Counted from the stretch's first letter, positions 32,531-46,640 are shown. The stretch: 64,000 nt of DNA from Heterodera schachtii (GCA_023374025.1 SIJG01000024.1:133602-197601), one strand, 5' to 3'. A program made the numbers and translations. Notes: a model not told the origin generated them from the sequence alone.

Positions 32531-34177
32531 TTTGGTCGCAGAATGTGCGCGAGTTTTTCATGTTTTTGCGCGTTTGACTGAACACACCACAAAACAATAT
32601 GCTAACGAATTAATTTAAGATCAAATTATTCCATTCCATATTCATTTTTATTGTTTATTTTCTTTGTTCGGCTCAATGATTGATGTCTCTTGTGTCTCTC
32701 TGCTGTCCCTGATCGTTAGGGATGAAAAATATGGGTATAAATTGCAATATGTGGCCATAAAATTGCAAATATTGAGTGAAATGTCTTGAAATCCCGTCAA
32801 ATTCAGTTAAAAAATCGCGAAATGGCTGACAAGAAATTTTCGATGTGATTTAAAAAAACGCCGAAAAATGCCATAACGCCGAATTATGTTTCCATCTTGC
32901 CTAGCAGATTCAAATCAAGTTAAAAGCTCGGATAAATTCCATGATTTTCATCCCTACTTAATAAAATCCTCGTCGTCCATTATTTATCTATCCAATTTTC
33001 TGCACATACACATAAAATGCCAATGAAAATTGTTTGTGCGTTTTGTTTTTCAATTGTTTTTTCTTTCCGATTTTCATCAACACAAAACATATCCAACCAC
33101 AGACACTGACTGTCCCTTCTGTGTCCGCCGACATTCTCTCGCCGCTTTCGCTCGCAATTTCACTTTTTATTATTAATTAAAAATTGAAAAATAATTCCCA
33201 TTTTTATTTTTGAACATTTCCTTCCTCCCGCACACATTCTCTTGGCACTCCTCCTCTCTTTCTGCTCATTTTTAAATTATATATATATTTTTAAAACTCA
33301 AAAAATGAAATTGTGTAATCATTTTTTGGCTATGACGTCATGGAACAGTAAAATTTAAATTATTACACAATTTAAATTGAAAATTTAATTTTAAATCCTC
33401 CGCCACCTCCTCCCAACTTCCATCATCATCTGTTGTAATGATGAGTTTCGTCTTTATCTCTTTCTCTCAAATTCTATTTTATTCTTGCCTTCCGTTCCGA
33501 CCACCGCCGCTGGACAAAAACAAATCGCCCCGTTTCCATCATCAATTTTTGTGTCCCATTAATTACCCATCAATCATCAGACATTCCTCTTTCTCTCCCC
33601 CCCCCCCAATTTTACATATATTTATGCTTTCCACCGATTTGCTGATCAAAATTGACCAATTTTGGTTGACTGATCGGAGAATGTGACCCTTATTCACCAC
33701 CCCATTCCCACAAATTATGCATTATTATTATTATACACACCACCAATTGGCACTTTACGCTTTTCAAAAAATGTTTATATAAATTAAGGAAAAGTGCTTT
33801 TCAATATGTTTTTTTTCATTTAATCAAATCAATTTGAGAGAATTTTCTCTTTGTTTTTCTTTTTGAATTCGCATAAACATATTACGATCTTTTCAAAATA
33901 TAAGGAGAAAATTTGGATTTTATAGATAGAAAAAGCCAAAACTAAGTGGAGTTGGAGTCTCGGACAACCACTAGCAGAGCTATGAAATTGGTAATTTTGG
34001 GACCATTTTGAACGGGTTTTCAACACAAATCAACCAATTATTATTCTGCAATACTTTTGATTTGTTTTTATTTTTTCAACAACAAAAATGAGGAGGACAA
34101 TGAACTCGAACAAAAACAAAATTTTCCGCCCCGAATTCACCCATGCAAATTCCATCTTTTCGTCAACCATCACAAAA
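32531..34177. other. Intergenic DNA between myosin and RPL24
   Basis: AT-rich sequence with pyrimidine patches. I searched for more myosin rod exons here on the plus strand and saw no heptad-rich frame, so the gene really appears to stop at 32530. The convergent RPL24 gene ends at 34178. A C run lies near 33598-33607. Confidence 0.45.
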
Positions 34178-36069
34178 TCAGCGCTTTCCGCCCACCATTT
34201 GTTTCGGCGCTTTCACCTGCTTGGCCGCCTTCGTCTTCGTTGGCGCTGCCTTTTTGTCCTGCGCAAGGAAAAATTAATTATGTAAATTAGACAATTTAAA
34301 AAGAATTTAGCAAAAGGAAACATTTTCAAAAAGGGAATAATTGTATGGCCTAAAGCGCTTGCTTATGAGCGATACCACCAAATTGCCATTGATGGTAAAA
34401 CTCAAAATCGAAAAAGCGCCTTAAATGCCGTAAATGATTTTACGCCAGTCCGACATGTGCCAACGTGGTAACATTTTTGGCACATTCTTAATACGGCGTT
34501 TCTGGTTGAAAGCTCAAGTCTAAGATGTCAGGCCTCGGGTGGGAATCGAACCACTCGACACAACCCACGCTTTCTGCGTTTTCACCACCCGGGCAATTTC
34601 TTCCTTAGTAAAGCGCACAAAAACATGTTCTATTTTTGCAAAAAACAAGCGCCAACACTTACAATCTTCTGTTGCTTCTTCTTGGTCTCGTCCTTTTTGA
34701 CTCGGGCGGACTCCTTGGCAGCCTAAAGGGGCGAGAAGAAAGCATTTATGGTAGTATATGTCTGAAGTCAAGATTGTATAACTAATATTTTAAAAAATAG
34801 ACACAAAAATTCTTTATTGAAACTCCTTTTTCTTAATTTCTGGCAATTTTTTTGAGAGACTATGACTCTGTTGACTGGATTTGTCCCAATAAAAATGCGG
34901 AACAATTCCTAAAATAGCATTTTGGAGTCGCCGTTTAGGCATACAATTGGTTTTCCTGTGGTAAGAGTTGAAAATGCGGTGAGTCGGGAAAGCATTTAAG
35001 CTTACGAACCTTGATGGCCGCCTCGCGTTGCTGTTTACGGAATTCGGGCTTCTGATTGCGCTGGGCCAAAAGTGCCTCCACGGTGAGGTCGGCGATGGGT
35101 CGAGAAGCAATTTGGACGGTGCGCTTCACGCGCTTTCGCTGCGTGCCCTCCTCGGCGTGTACTCCCTGAGCATGGTTAAACAAACCCATGTTAATTGTAA
35201 AATAATGGGTTAAGATAATTGAGTCAAATACCGAGCAAACTTAGAGGGCTCGAAAATCCAAGTGCAGATATTTAGGTAATAGTTCAGTTTGTCCCCCCCC
35301 CTTTTTTCGAAAATTTTTTTATGTTTTCAAAAGTCATAAAAAAAACTTTTTATGGGGTTTTCGGTGTCGCTGATCACGAATCCGGCGCCAGACGAATTCC
35401 TAATCCCGGACCCGAACAAAAAGTCGAAAATTAAAATTTTTGATTTTCATATTTTTGGTCTAAAAATGGCCCAAATGATCTTTATTGTTTTCTCAATTGT
35501 AGAAATTAATAAAACATTAAAGTTAAGAAAACAATGTCTTTAAAGCAAAAGACTTAAGTTTTAATAAGCCCAATTTTTGACATAGGCATATATCTCTTAG
35601 GCGCAAATGTTTGTGACCACCGAATCCGGGAATGATAGGCTTTTCGTAGCCCAAATCCTTCTTCAAATACTATTTCAAGTGGGCACTCACCTTCTTGTGC
35701 TTTCGTCGGTACAGCACGGTCCACGGCACGTCACGCGGGTTGCGCTTCAGTGCTGCACCACGCTGTGCCTTCTTGCTCAGGTAGATTTGGATCTGAACAC
35801 ATGGGCATTAGTGCAATAAATTTGTATGACAGCAAATGCATTTAGTTTTGAAAACGCCAGCTTTTGGAATGTGTCGAGAATTTACACTGTAATTGTTTGT
35901 TTGTGCCACCTTTCGGGGCAATGCAATGCAAAACAAAATCCTAATTTTATCCATTACTGGAAACATTTTGAGGATTATCTCATCTCACCTTTCCGTCAGC
36001 GCGCACCACTCGCTTGCCATGGCCCGGGTGGATTTTGTAGCCGGAATAAACGCACGTCTCTGTCTTCAT
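34178..36069 (-). CDS. rpl-24: 60S ribosomal protein L24 (eL24)
   Basis: Five exons on the minus strand: 36069-35989, 35792-35691, 35165-35010, 34722-34663 and 34258-34178, giving 159 aa, the normal length. The N-terminus [20 protein letters not shown], then [24 protein letters not shown] and [14 protein letters not shown], is the diagnostic L24e region; the remainder is the usual basic helix ([22 protein letters not shown]) ending in a Lys-rich tail and GGKR. It belongs to the large cytosolic ribosomal subunit, at the bridge to the small subunit. All introns are GT-AG; the third has a weak GTTCGT donor. The sequence TTTTTTCCTGCTATAG ending about 35 bases before the ATG is a candidate trans-splice acceptor. 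Confidence 0.95.
34330..34600 (-). repeat. tRNA-derived SINE-like element in an RPL24 intron
   Basis: Minus-strand reading gives a possible A box (GCCCGGGTGGTGAAAACGC, about 34576-34594) and, about 40 bases on, a B box GGTTCGATTCC (34542-34552). The sequence cannot fold into a full cloverleaf, so it is not a functional tRNA. The 3' body contains CCAAAAATGTTACCACG, resembling GCAAAAATGTTGGTAGC downstream of the similar element near 58200. A Pol III SINE is the best reading. Confidence 0.5.
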
Positions 36070-36220
36070 TGCGTACAGCGATGGTAATCAAAAAGTGCTA
36101 TCTATAGCAGGAAAAAATTGAAAAATGAAACGAAAAAATGTAGTAAAATATATGCAATTGTGGAAAACGAAACGAAACAAAAACGGGCAGTTCAATAATG
36201 TTTGTCCATGTTGAAGCAAT

Positions 36221-36354
36221 AAAATTCTCAGGAAATTTGTTGTGTCTAAACGTAAATGCAATGAGTGAGAAGAGAGAAAGAAATGCGAGACCAAAACATA
36301 TAGGAATAAATAATCATCTTTAAAATTCTCATGAAATTTGTTGTGTCTAAACGT
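36221..36354. repeat. Short direct repeat duplicating the 3' end of the HP1-like gene
   Basis: AAATTCTCAGGAAATTTGTT followed by GTGTCTAAACGT at about 36222-36253 matches AAATTCTCATGAAATTTGTT/GTGTCTAAACGT at about 36322-36353 with one difference. The right-hand copy contains the stop codon of the minus-strand gene and its last codons; the left copy lies in its 3' flank. Confidence 0.7.
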
Positions 36355-39300
36355 CATCTCCATCATCGCTGTCCTCCGCCTCCTCAATGTCATCTTCCTG
36401 CTCTTCCTCCTCCTCTTCCTGCTCTTCCTCTTCCGCCTCCTCTTCATCGTCTTCCTCTTCTGATGGTGCCCATTTCCATTTCGGTGGCAGCTCCCCTTGG
36501 CTTTGTCCTTGTCGATGATCATCAGCAGCTGCACCATTGTCGTCGTCGTCGTCATCATCGCAAAAGATGTTGCTGTTTGCACTGGTGGAGCCGTTGCTTC
36601 CGTTGTTAGCATTATTGTTGCACTGCTTCAACTTGGACGCCTTCCATGCAGCAAAAGCGGCCAACGACCGACAGCACATCCAGGAGGGCGGCTGCCGCAA
36701 CTGTTCCTCCCAATAGGCGCCACATTTGTCCAAATTGTCCATGCCGTTCTGCCAAGTGCACCATTGGAGGAAGGCCTGAAACAATACTAAAAATAGAAAT
36801 AAAAAACAAATAAAGTCATTTGAAACATTATTATAATTAAAATTAGCCAAACTCAAAAATTACACAAAAGGAAAATATTCAAAATCAGATTCAAATGGAA
36901 AAACAAATTTAATGATGAAACGAGCAACAAATTCATCGGACCAAATGTTAGAACTGGATTAAAAAGAAAAACTCCTAATTTATTGGGTAATAATGTCGTC
37001 ATTTACCTCGGGTGCCTTCTCCCGGACAACGGCCAGCGGAATTTGCTGTGGCAGTTTAAAGCCGACAAATTTGACAAAACACTGACGCGTCCCATCCACA
37101 GCCTTCGCACTGACTCCAATGACACTTTCCACCTATTGAGGGGGGAAGTGTTAAATTTTGAATTTGAATATGGCGGTGGAGGGTGTTAATTAGGCCAAAT
37201 CAGTCAGTTTTTTGAGTGTAATTTCTTATCAGAGTCGAATATTTTGGCATTTTTGATGGAGCACCTAATTAGTCTCTATTAGTCAGAAAAAATTAGTCTA
37301 CCTAAAATGTCTGAAAATTTATTTTTTAGTTTTTTGGCCATATTTTTTGAAACAATATGCAACAATTTATTCGATTCGAACAACAATGAAAGGCTTCTAA
37401 AAAATATTAGCCAACCTCCCATCCCCTGGCGAGCCCGTTGTCCTCAACGTCCTGCAGTTCCTTGACCCAACAGTCGACCTCGTCCGGCTTGTCCGGGTTG
37501 AGTGGCTAAAAAACAGAAAAATGGAGTAAAATTGTGTGGAATTATGATGGAACATGCGGCATTATAAACAATTTCAATTTTTTTGTGCGTCATTTTGGCT
37601 ACAATTCCAATTTCATTTTTCCTACCATCATCGGCTCATATTGCGGCTCGTCCACCTCCTCCAATTCGAGGTTTTCCATGTCGACCCACTCAGTGCACAA
37701 ATAGTCACGCCAAACATCCTTCGGTATGGAATATTTCGACCCTAAAAACACTTCCTATTATCGTCCTTTTTCAGTCTTTTCCCAAGGATGGTTAAAGGAA
37801 TTTTCTTTGGGGGAGGGAGGGAAGGTGGACAAAGGCCAATGCCTAAACAGCTTTGTCCACCTTTGGTGGTGCCATCCTTTCCGACTCCTCGGCACGGCAC
37901 CGTGCCGCGTCTGCCCTTCTTTTCCACCGGGCCCCGTTTGACATCGATGTGCTGCCGTTTCTTGCCGCCCTCCTCCTCGTTGGCCATGCTGCTTTCCCTC
38001 TCTTCCTCTTCCTCCTCTTGCTGCTGTTGTTGCGCTTCCAGTTGTTGTTGTTGGAAATGGAATGTATCTGAAAAAAACAATAATTAAATATTTGTCTATC
38101 AATTAATAAATTGTTTCCCAAAAAATTCAAAAAGTTAATTGGTTCAGTTATTTAGGGTTAAAAAGATAAATACGACAAAAAAGCGCAGCAAAAAAAACGA
38201 AACTAATTGCATGACAGACAATTAAAATTGTCAGACCAAAACCCCATTAACCCTCCTCACCACTCGCTAAAAAAAATAATTAATTATTCATTTATTGAAT
38301 AAATGTCAGTGCTCTGTCCTTTGTGGCTGAAATTGCCCATTCGTTCGATTTTTGTTTGTATGGGGAGACCGTTCACAGTGAGTGAATTTAAAAAAGGGTT
38401 AAAAAAATTGTTTGTTATCTATGGGGTGGTAATCTGCATAATTTCGTTCGCCTTGGAGAAAAACAAACCAATGGGGCACAAAAATTCAAAAATGGACTCT
38501 TTTATTCGTTGGGATTACTTTAGAGGGGAGGGGGGAGGAGATGGAGAAGGGATAAACAAAAGAACCTTGGTTTGGGAAGGACCACTCACATTGACAACAA
38601 CGACACTTTTTCTCACAATCAAATAATATTTTAAATTTTCTTCCAATTTTTTGAATGATTCGACAGTAGGCCGATATACCAAATTTTTTTTTTCTAATTT
38701 TCAGTTTTTGAATATAAAAAAAAAATTAGGTAAATAGAGTTAATCCTGAAGTAAAACCATGCATTTGGAGTTGGGTCGTGCAGAAAACAGAATACAGTAT
38801 ATTTTTGTACTCGTTCAAATTCTCAATTTTGTTTCATTCTGTGCAGCGTTCTTTAGACGCGCGCAACAGTAAATGAGAAATGAGGGGGAAAAGATGGGAA
38901 AAGGGAGATAGAAGAAAGTGAGTGAAGAAAAGACAGTCAATTAAAAAATATTTAAATGAAATCAATCAAAATCTTATGAGTTTTTGGAATAAATTTACCA
39001 AACAAACAGAGAGAGGTGTAGAGAGAGAGAGAGAGAGAGAGGGGAGGGGACCACCCACACAAAAAACAAGGGGAAAATGAATGCATTTGAGGGCGTTAAA
39101 TTTGTGTGTGCAAAGGTTACGGTCGAGGCGAGCGAGGGAGACCCGCCCAAAAAAAACACGACGGACGATTCATTCATTTGCAAAGGGTGCCAACATTCAA
39201 CACAAAATACGATTGGTTGGCTTATTTTCACTCCAACGAAAACACCTTTTCCGAAAATTATTGAATTTTTGTTGTGATTTGATAAATATTTTACGAATTT

Positions 39301-42300
39301 TTGGTTAGGAAAATTGGCAAATTCTTTCGTTCCCTCTTCCCTCATTTACAATCGAATTGGTTGGTAAATTCTTCTTTCGTTCTCTTCCCTCATTTATAAT
39401 CGTCTCTTCTTCTTCTCTGCTGTTGATGATGCACGCAATGTTTAAAAGCAGCAGCAGCAGCAGCAACAGCAGTGTGCCAAAATGCGGTCAACTTTTAATC
39501 GGATGACCCGACCCGAAAACGGCGATGGCAATCGAAAGATGGATGAAACATCTGCTGTTGCTGCTGGTGCCGTTCGTTGTATTGAGGGAATTGTTAATTG
39601 TGAGTTTACAAAAATATTCTTCTCCTCATCAACAGATGCCTCCAGGCCCCCAGGGATTTTAGAGGAAAGGAAACAATTTTTATTAATTTTAAATGGTGAC
39701 GATGGATGACTACGCTTTAACTTAAACAAATAAATAAGGAACATAAGGCGTTACTAAAATGCAGCCACCGTGACATTAGTGACAAACAACCAATCAATCG
39801 CGTTAATACGAATGTGATGTGGTGTGGTGGGGTTCCTTCCATTCGGAGAAAGCCAATGATTCCAACGCCTCCAACTTTTCCACAACCCTCTCGCTTTATC
39901 GATAATAAAAATTAAATTGCCCTCTGTTGACATTGTTAATTTGGAATTATTGGTATGTAAATTATATGCCATGAACAATTGGATGTCAAAGAATTGCTTT
40001 AGATTGGCAAAAATGAGTTGTTTCATAATTTTGGTGGGATAACTCAATGCACCAAACCGGCCGGAACAAACCGAAGCAAAAACACTTAAGTGCCACTCTC
40101 TCATTCAGTTTCCAATACACAAAACTCCCCCCTCCCCCAGTACAAAGCCCCTTAATTTGATAGGATGGATAGAAGGGGATTGTCCAAACAAACAAACAAA
40201 AATTATTCGTCTTTTCAGTTGACATAAGAAAATGCAAAGACACCTACCGTCATCATCAACGTCATCCTCATCAGCATCCTGCTGCACCACCACATGCTGT
40301 TGAACATCGACAACAGCTTCAACAGCAGCAGCAACAGCATCATCCGAACCACCATCGCCACCACCGTTGTCCATGTCCACCATCGGTTGCTGTTGTTGGT
40401 CGTCCATTTCCACCTCCTCTTCCTCCTCCACCGCTTCGTCCGCATTGTCCATGTGCGGCGGCGATGTGCCCGGCTCGTCACAACCGCCGGTGGTGACCAG
40501 TTCGTCCAACAAGTCGCGCTCATCAAAGGCAAGCGGTGACAAACTCTCCGAACTTTGGACACGCTCCACTGCTGCGCGACAATCAGCACCCAATGGCGGC
40601 GGCGTTTGCTGCTGTTGTTGTTGGCCATCGGCCGCAGATGCAACGGGAGAAGAAGCGGCACCCGGAACAGCAACGGTAGCAACACCACCACCACCAGCAG
40701 TAGAGGGATCTTCCGGCGGTTGTTGTTGCTCCTCCTCTTCCTCCTGCTCCACAACTCCGTGCATTTGAACCGGTTCCGGTGTCAGCTGACGGTGACCATG
40801 CGCAAGTTGTTGTTGTTGATGTTCCTTCTTCGTTTCCATGGCACTTAAAATGGCAAAATTTGGTTGTTGTGAGTGGAAAAACGCGCACAAATTGTGTGCC
40901 TCAATGTATAATACAGTAAACCCCGGGACAGTAGTAAGTTTGCCATTTGTCAATGAAAAATATGTTTTCTATGCGGTGTGATGAATCACACCGCCCGCGA
41001 AAGGGAGGAGAAAAAAAAACTTTTTGCTTCGTTGGACCAAATGTGTGAAAAAACATTACCATTCATCAGCCACCACCCATCCATTCTCCTTCCCCCCGCC
41101 ACCCTCCCGACACATTTATGTCATCACCCCAAATATAGCTGAATTTGTACGGGTGGAAAGGGAATGATGATGAAACTGGAACACAGTTTGTCCCTCTAGC
41201 AAACGATTGCATATGGGAGGGTCAACCGCCCCCTTCCCCCCGGTTCCCCTCTTTGGGCGGGGCGAGCGGGGGGTCAAGGGTGTGACCCATTCACTGCTTT
41301 CTCTAAAAATAATGTCGTGTACAAAAATACGGCATAATTATGTCATCAAGGCATCCATAGTATCGCGTTTCCTAAACCAATCCTCCTAGGAAATCGGTAT
41401 GGCAAATGGCACATAAATATGGGACATTTTAGACCGCGTGCACAGATTTTCGCTTCGGTTTTAAACCGATTTTGGGCATAGGCGTAGCTGTGACGTAACC
41501 CTTGGGACTTCATCCCTCTGCTAGGGAACAAACTGTTGGTGGCTTGATAGGAAGGAAAAATGAAAAAAAACGCGGGTAATTCAAAACAAGTGACACTCGG
41601 ATTGCATTTATTAAACCGGGAAAAGTGTGGAAAATTTTTGTTATTTGAAGGGTTTACATGGTATTGTCCTCGTCAGCGGATGATTCGGACGACTGCAGCT
41701 CCTCCTTCTCCACCTTCGGTTTTACCAATGCTTCGCGTTGGAGTTTTGCGCGTCGCCGCTCCTTCAATTCGTCCAACACTTTGGCACGCCGTTTATTGCC
41801 ATCGCCGCCGCCGCTTTTCTCGTCACGCGCCGACCGCACATTCTTCGTCCTTTTGGGTTTGACGACCGTTGATGATGTTGACGCGGATGGAGAACTGTGA
41901 CAATTTTGAAAAATGGGTTAAATAAAATTGGAACCCGATGAAAAGCATTTCGGAAGTTCCCGTGTTAGTTGTACTTTATCCCTCATATTCGTGATTCAAA
42001 TAATTGCGGCGCCATATTTTTTAGTAAACTATCAAAAAAGAGAAACTATTTTTGGTTATGTACATTAACTTTTGGTGCTCGATATATGGAAAAATTGCTG
42101 CCGTTTTCTTTAGAGATTGAGCCAGGTCGGGCGGGGTTGATCTGGCACGGAAACAAGAACCGGTTTTTTAGGAAAAATCTCGTTTTGAGACCGGATCCGG
42201 AAAACCAGTCGTTTTTGAAAGTGTCAGCCCGGCCCAGCACGTAGATTCGGAAATCTCGATCTCTAGTGATTTTCTAACAAATTTAATGGACGTTTACTAT

Positions 42301-43036
42301 GCATCGCATTTGTCTTTTATTAAAAATGAAAGTGCAAACCTTTCTTTCCTCTTTTTGCGTCGCTTTTTCTTCAAATTTTCATCCTTGATGTCGATTTCCT
42401 CGTCGCCATCATTCGTAATGAAACGTTCAATGTCAGACTCGGCACAAGTTTGGCTTGAAAAGTCGGAATGTTAAATTTTAATTAAAGTGTATTATTTTTT
42501 GAATTACATTTGCTTAGCCTTCTGCTCTTTGTACGCCTTGATCAAATCGGGGCAACCCTAAAGTGAAAAGACAATGAATGATAAAACAGCAATGTTTATT
42601 TCGAGTCATTTTTGTCATTACTTTTTCGAGACCTGACACTCGATTTTTCAGATTTTTGGGATTCATGTCATTGAAAAGATGAATTCTATGGCCATATAAA
42701 TTTCTATAAGTCGGTCAATAGAAATATATAGTCCTTTTATTGAATAACCAATACGAAAAACTGGTTAAAATAATAAACCATGTTCTCCTCCGGCACCCAA
42801 CAGTCGTGCTCCGGCGCCCAGCCCTTCCAGCGCACAAAGTAATAGTACTTCTTCTCCGTAGTTCGGTAGTCGTGCTGGAGGATCTTCTCAACTTCGTACT
42901 CGTCCTCGCCGAGCTCCTCGGACTCGGGTTCGGATGCTTCCGGGTCAAAAATGTCCGGGTCGTCGCAACGCGGTGGCGGTTTGTCCTCCTCTTCGTCCGA
43001 ATTAACAAAGCTTCTGGATTTTCTTTGTTTGCCCAT
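36347..43036 (-). CDS. HP1-like chromodomain plus chromo-shadow protein (possibly two genes)
   Basis: Minus-strand exons: 43036-42779, 42557-42508, 42453-42340, 41894-41658, 40843-40248, 38067-37861, 37741-37626, 37505-37416, 37132-37007, 36775-36347; frame holds throughout, 740 aa. Residues 46-100 are a chromodomain (DEYEVEKILQHDYRTTEKKY, FVRWKGW, CWVPEENM, CPDLIKAYKEQK) with Tyr-Trp-Trp available for a methyl-lysine cage. The hinge is very long: basic KKKRRKKRK and Ser-rich parts, then a Gln/Glu/Asp-rich section with poly-Q and poly-E. Residues about 549-605 (NGLARGWEVESVIGVS, QCFVKFVGF, QIPLAVVREKAPEAFLQW) match the chromo-shadow domain, the HP1 dimerisation module. An acidic tail ends the protein. 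HP1 binds H3K9-methylated chromatin. Alternatively two genes: the first stops at 41654 (220 aa, with AATAAA just after it) and the second starts at ATG 40839 (519 aa). The AT|GTAAAC donor at 41658 and acceptor at 40844 agree in phase, and chromo plus shadow order favours one gene. Confidence 0.7.
38068..40247. other. 2.2-kb intron of the HP1-like gene, no nested gene seen
   Basis: Contains a (GA)n tract at about 39014-39041, a (CAG)n-like stretch at 39447-39472, and AT-rich filler. Small frames on both strands (for example 39482-39709 plus) show no motif or splice context. No nested gene is supported. Confidence 0.4.
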
Positions 43037-43895
43037 TTATTTAATTTTCTGTGAAAATGTAAAATTACAGTTAGGTAATAGAAAAATTCTATTTCGCAAC
43101 ATTACATGGAATTATTGTTTGGTACTGAATTTTTTGCCAACTAAAACATTCCTGTACAATTTTAAAATTAAAATTTTGTTTCATTTTATACACCGTCAAA
43201 ATTGGTGACATTTCGCACAGATCATTGAGACATGTATGAAAAAATGCCGTTACAGTACAAACTGTAACATGGGCTTTTCAAACTTACAATTCATAACGCC
43301 AAATAGCATAATTGGCGAAATTTTTTTTCGCGCTGATTCAAAATTTACACTGGTAAATGCATTTTTTGTATTTTTTATTTTGATCAGAAATAATTCGATT
43401 CATTCCCAACTAAACTCAATAAAATTGTTATCTAAAAAAAATTTTTAAGAAGGAGAATATTTTCCTAAGCGAATGCTAAGCAAATTAACTCATATGAAAA
43501 AAGTTTCAAGTTTTTCAAATTTTTATTACGTATAACTCAAGTCTCAGGAATGCGAAAAATTGGTAAAAAAAAAAACAACGAGATAGGTAGTAGTAAGCTT
43601 TTCCCTGCACAGTGGAGCGTACCCACAGTGGTGTTCTCTTTTCTGATTTTTTAATTTTTTTTTTCTTATTAATCGTTTAAATTTGGTTAGACACAAAAAA
43701 CAAATATAAAAAGTTTTGAATTTCCAAATTTTATTTGAAGTGAAACGAGAAATAACAGAGTTACTACATATCAGCGTTTTCATTTCATTTCACTTTTCAT
43801 CAAATTCCATACTTTATTTTAAACAAAAACATTCTTAATTTTTCAGAAAATTTATTGAATTCTCTTGTTTATTTGGTTTCGTCCGACAACAAGAA

Positions 43896-44754
<859 letters not shown>

Positions 44755-46129
44755 TTTGCCGAATCCCAACGGCGGAGAACAATGGTGGTGACGACGACTT
44801 TTGCATGCCACTGTTTTTATGTTGTTATGTGTTGTTTTTGAATGAAAAATGGGAATTGTTTCTGCTTTTTGACGTTTCTAACTTTTAAATTATATAGGTA
44901 GGAGCAATTTTTCATCCGGGCTAACAAAATATAGCGTATCTTTTGAACAAGCTAAAGTGGGCAATTCTTAATAAAAAAAAAAAGAAAATCCTCATCAACT
45001 GTAAACATAACCATTAACTGGCAAATTAATTTGCAAAGAATTGTCACAAAAGCGACATTACTTATTTCCAGCAGACGAAGGCAACGCCATTATCCATTAA
45101 ATCACTTATTGAAAATTTGAATGCAAGCTGCTAAGTGATTTTATCCAAAAATACGTACATATCTTTTTATCGAATTGTAAAAACCCCTCAAAAAGCATAG
45201 TTTGGTAACATTAAATGTTAATTGGTGAAGGAAATGACATTTTTATTCAGCCATCAGCAATTTGAGTGTTGTTCATCGATCGGACCGCACTATGAGTCCA
45301 TAAAAGAAATCTGAGCAACCAAATTAGTGACCCATTCGCTGTTGCTCTCAATTTTAATTTGTCTATTTTTTAACCAACCATTAAAAGTTATATTTGACGT
45401 TAAAAAGCTCAAAATTCTCGTAAAGCACCTTGAAACAATTTTATAGAGCAAAGCTTATGTGGATTATGCTGATTACGTAGAACATGATAATCCCATGGGT
45501 TGCGTTGCGCGTTTTGCCTTTCAGTTGACACACCAAATCCTCCATTCTTTATCAAAAATCGGTCAATTAAAGACACAAAATTGCTCTTACAAAACATGCC
45601 CCTGGGCACTAAAACGATCCCCATTTGGATCATTTTGATTGGGGAGTTCGACAGGCATTAGCAGATAACGACGGCGGACTCCAGCGTGCAACCAAAATAC
45701 GATTTTGTAAAGGCAAAAATTACACAAAAAATGACAGTAATTCACACCCTTCGAACACATTGCTCATGATGCGCCTCCATTGTTTGGACGAACTGAGAAA
45801 GGTTCATCGGCCCGTTGATCATAAATGGTTCGAGTGGTGTATCATACGGTGAATTTCCAGACGAATCATCGCCATTATCCATTAAAATAGCTGACAGAGG
45901 ACATGTATTTTTTTTTCAATAAAAAGACTAATATGTAAAAACATCATAAACGGTTCTTAACGTCCATCGCTATGAGAGGGTATTGAACCAGGAAAAGAAA
46001 CCACGACAACAACCACTAGGCCAGAGAAGCAACAATAAAATTATTTTCAAATTTACAACAAATTAATTTTTTTTTAAATTTTCATTCCTCCAATTTTGGC
46101 CAACAATTTGACCCAGACCACATTGTTAC
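44755..46129. other. Intergenic, no gene seen except a SINE-like element
   Basis: AT-rich sequence. Frames of 60-75 codons on both strands have no recognisable features. One tRNA-like element at 45960-46035 is listed separately. Confidence 0.4.
45895..46035 (-). repeat. tRNA-derived SINE-like element
   Basis: On the minus strand a possible A box TCTGGCCTAGTGGTTG (about 46010-46025) is followed by a B box GGTTCAATACCC (45978-45989), spaced about 25-35 bases. The arms do not form a normal cloverleaf. A terminal A-run (minus strand) lies near 45910, as expected for a retroposed Pol III transcript. Confidence 0.45.
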
Positions 46130-46640
46130 CAGGGCTGCCGCGGGACGAGAAAAATATCGGGATTCGGGTCGGGTCGGCCGAAAAATCTTCGGGTCGGGAT
46201 TCGGGACGCGAAAAATGTCGGGATTCGGGTCAATTAAAATTTTTTTATTCGAATGAAAAAATCAATAAAAAATTTTAAGCGGCGCCATTTTCCATAAAAA
46301 AAATTTTTGGAGACTAGGAAGTCTCTGGCGATGCCTATAGGGCACCGCCAGAGAAAATATTGAAAATTTGAGTGCACTTGGTTAACAGAGTTTCACCAAA
46401 AATTGCCAAATTTTTGCGCTTTTAGGGCAAGCGACGAATTTTTTTGATTTTAAAAATGTTTTTTTGCGCGCGCTTTTTCTAGTAAATGGCGCGGTTTTCC
46501 CAAAACTTTTTGGGAACATTGGGGGGGGGGGGCGCGGTGGTGCCGATAGGCGCCGCCGGGGAAAATTTGAAATTTTGAGTGAGATTTGTTAACAGAATTT
46601 GTCAAGAAAATAACCAAATCTTTGGTTAAATTTGCGTTTT
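46130..46640. repeat. GGGATTCGGGTC repeats and a diverged 220-bp duplication
   Basis: At 46135-46230, TCGGGATTCGGGTCGGG-type words repeat. Then two similar segments occur: GGCGATGCCTATAGGGCACCGCC-AGAGAAAAT...GTTAACAGAGTTT at about 46328-46395, and GTGGTGCCGATAGGCGCCGCC-GGGGAAAAT...GTTAACAGAATTT at about 46537-46600. Both carry a GC-rich palindrome. Non-coding. Confidence 0.6.

Noticed and set aside
32531..34177. Possible continuation of the myosin rod
   Set aside because: No heptad-rich frame with splice sites was found on the plus strand after the stop at 32530.
34527..34600. Functional tRNA gene on the minus strand
   Set aside because: A and B boxes are present, but the T arm has mismatches and no cloverleaf with a matching acceptor stem forms; kept as a SINE-like element.
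39482..39709. Plus-strand frame MRSTFNRMTRPENG... inside the HP1-like intron
   Set aside because: Lacks motif, splice context or repeat-independent support; probably chance.
40294..40848. Plus-strand and alternate minus-strand frames over the Gln/Glu exon of the HP1-like gene
   Set aside because: Shadows of trinucleotide-rich coding sequence; the chosen frame is the one that joins in phase to exons on both sides.
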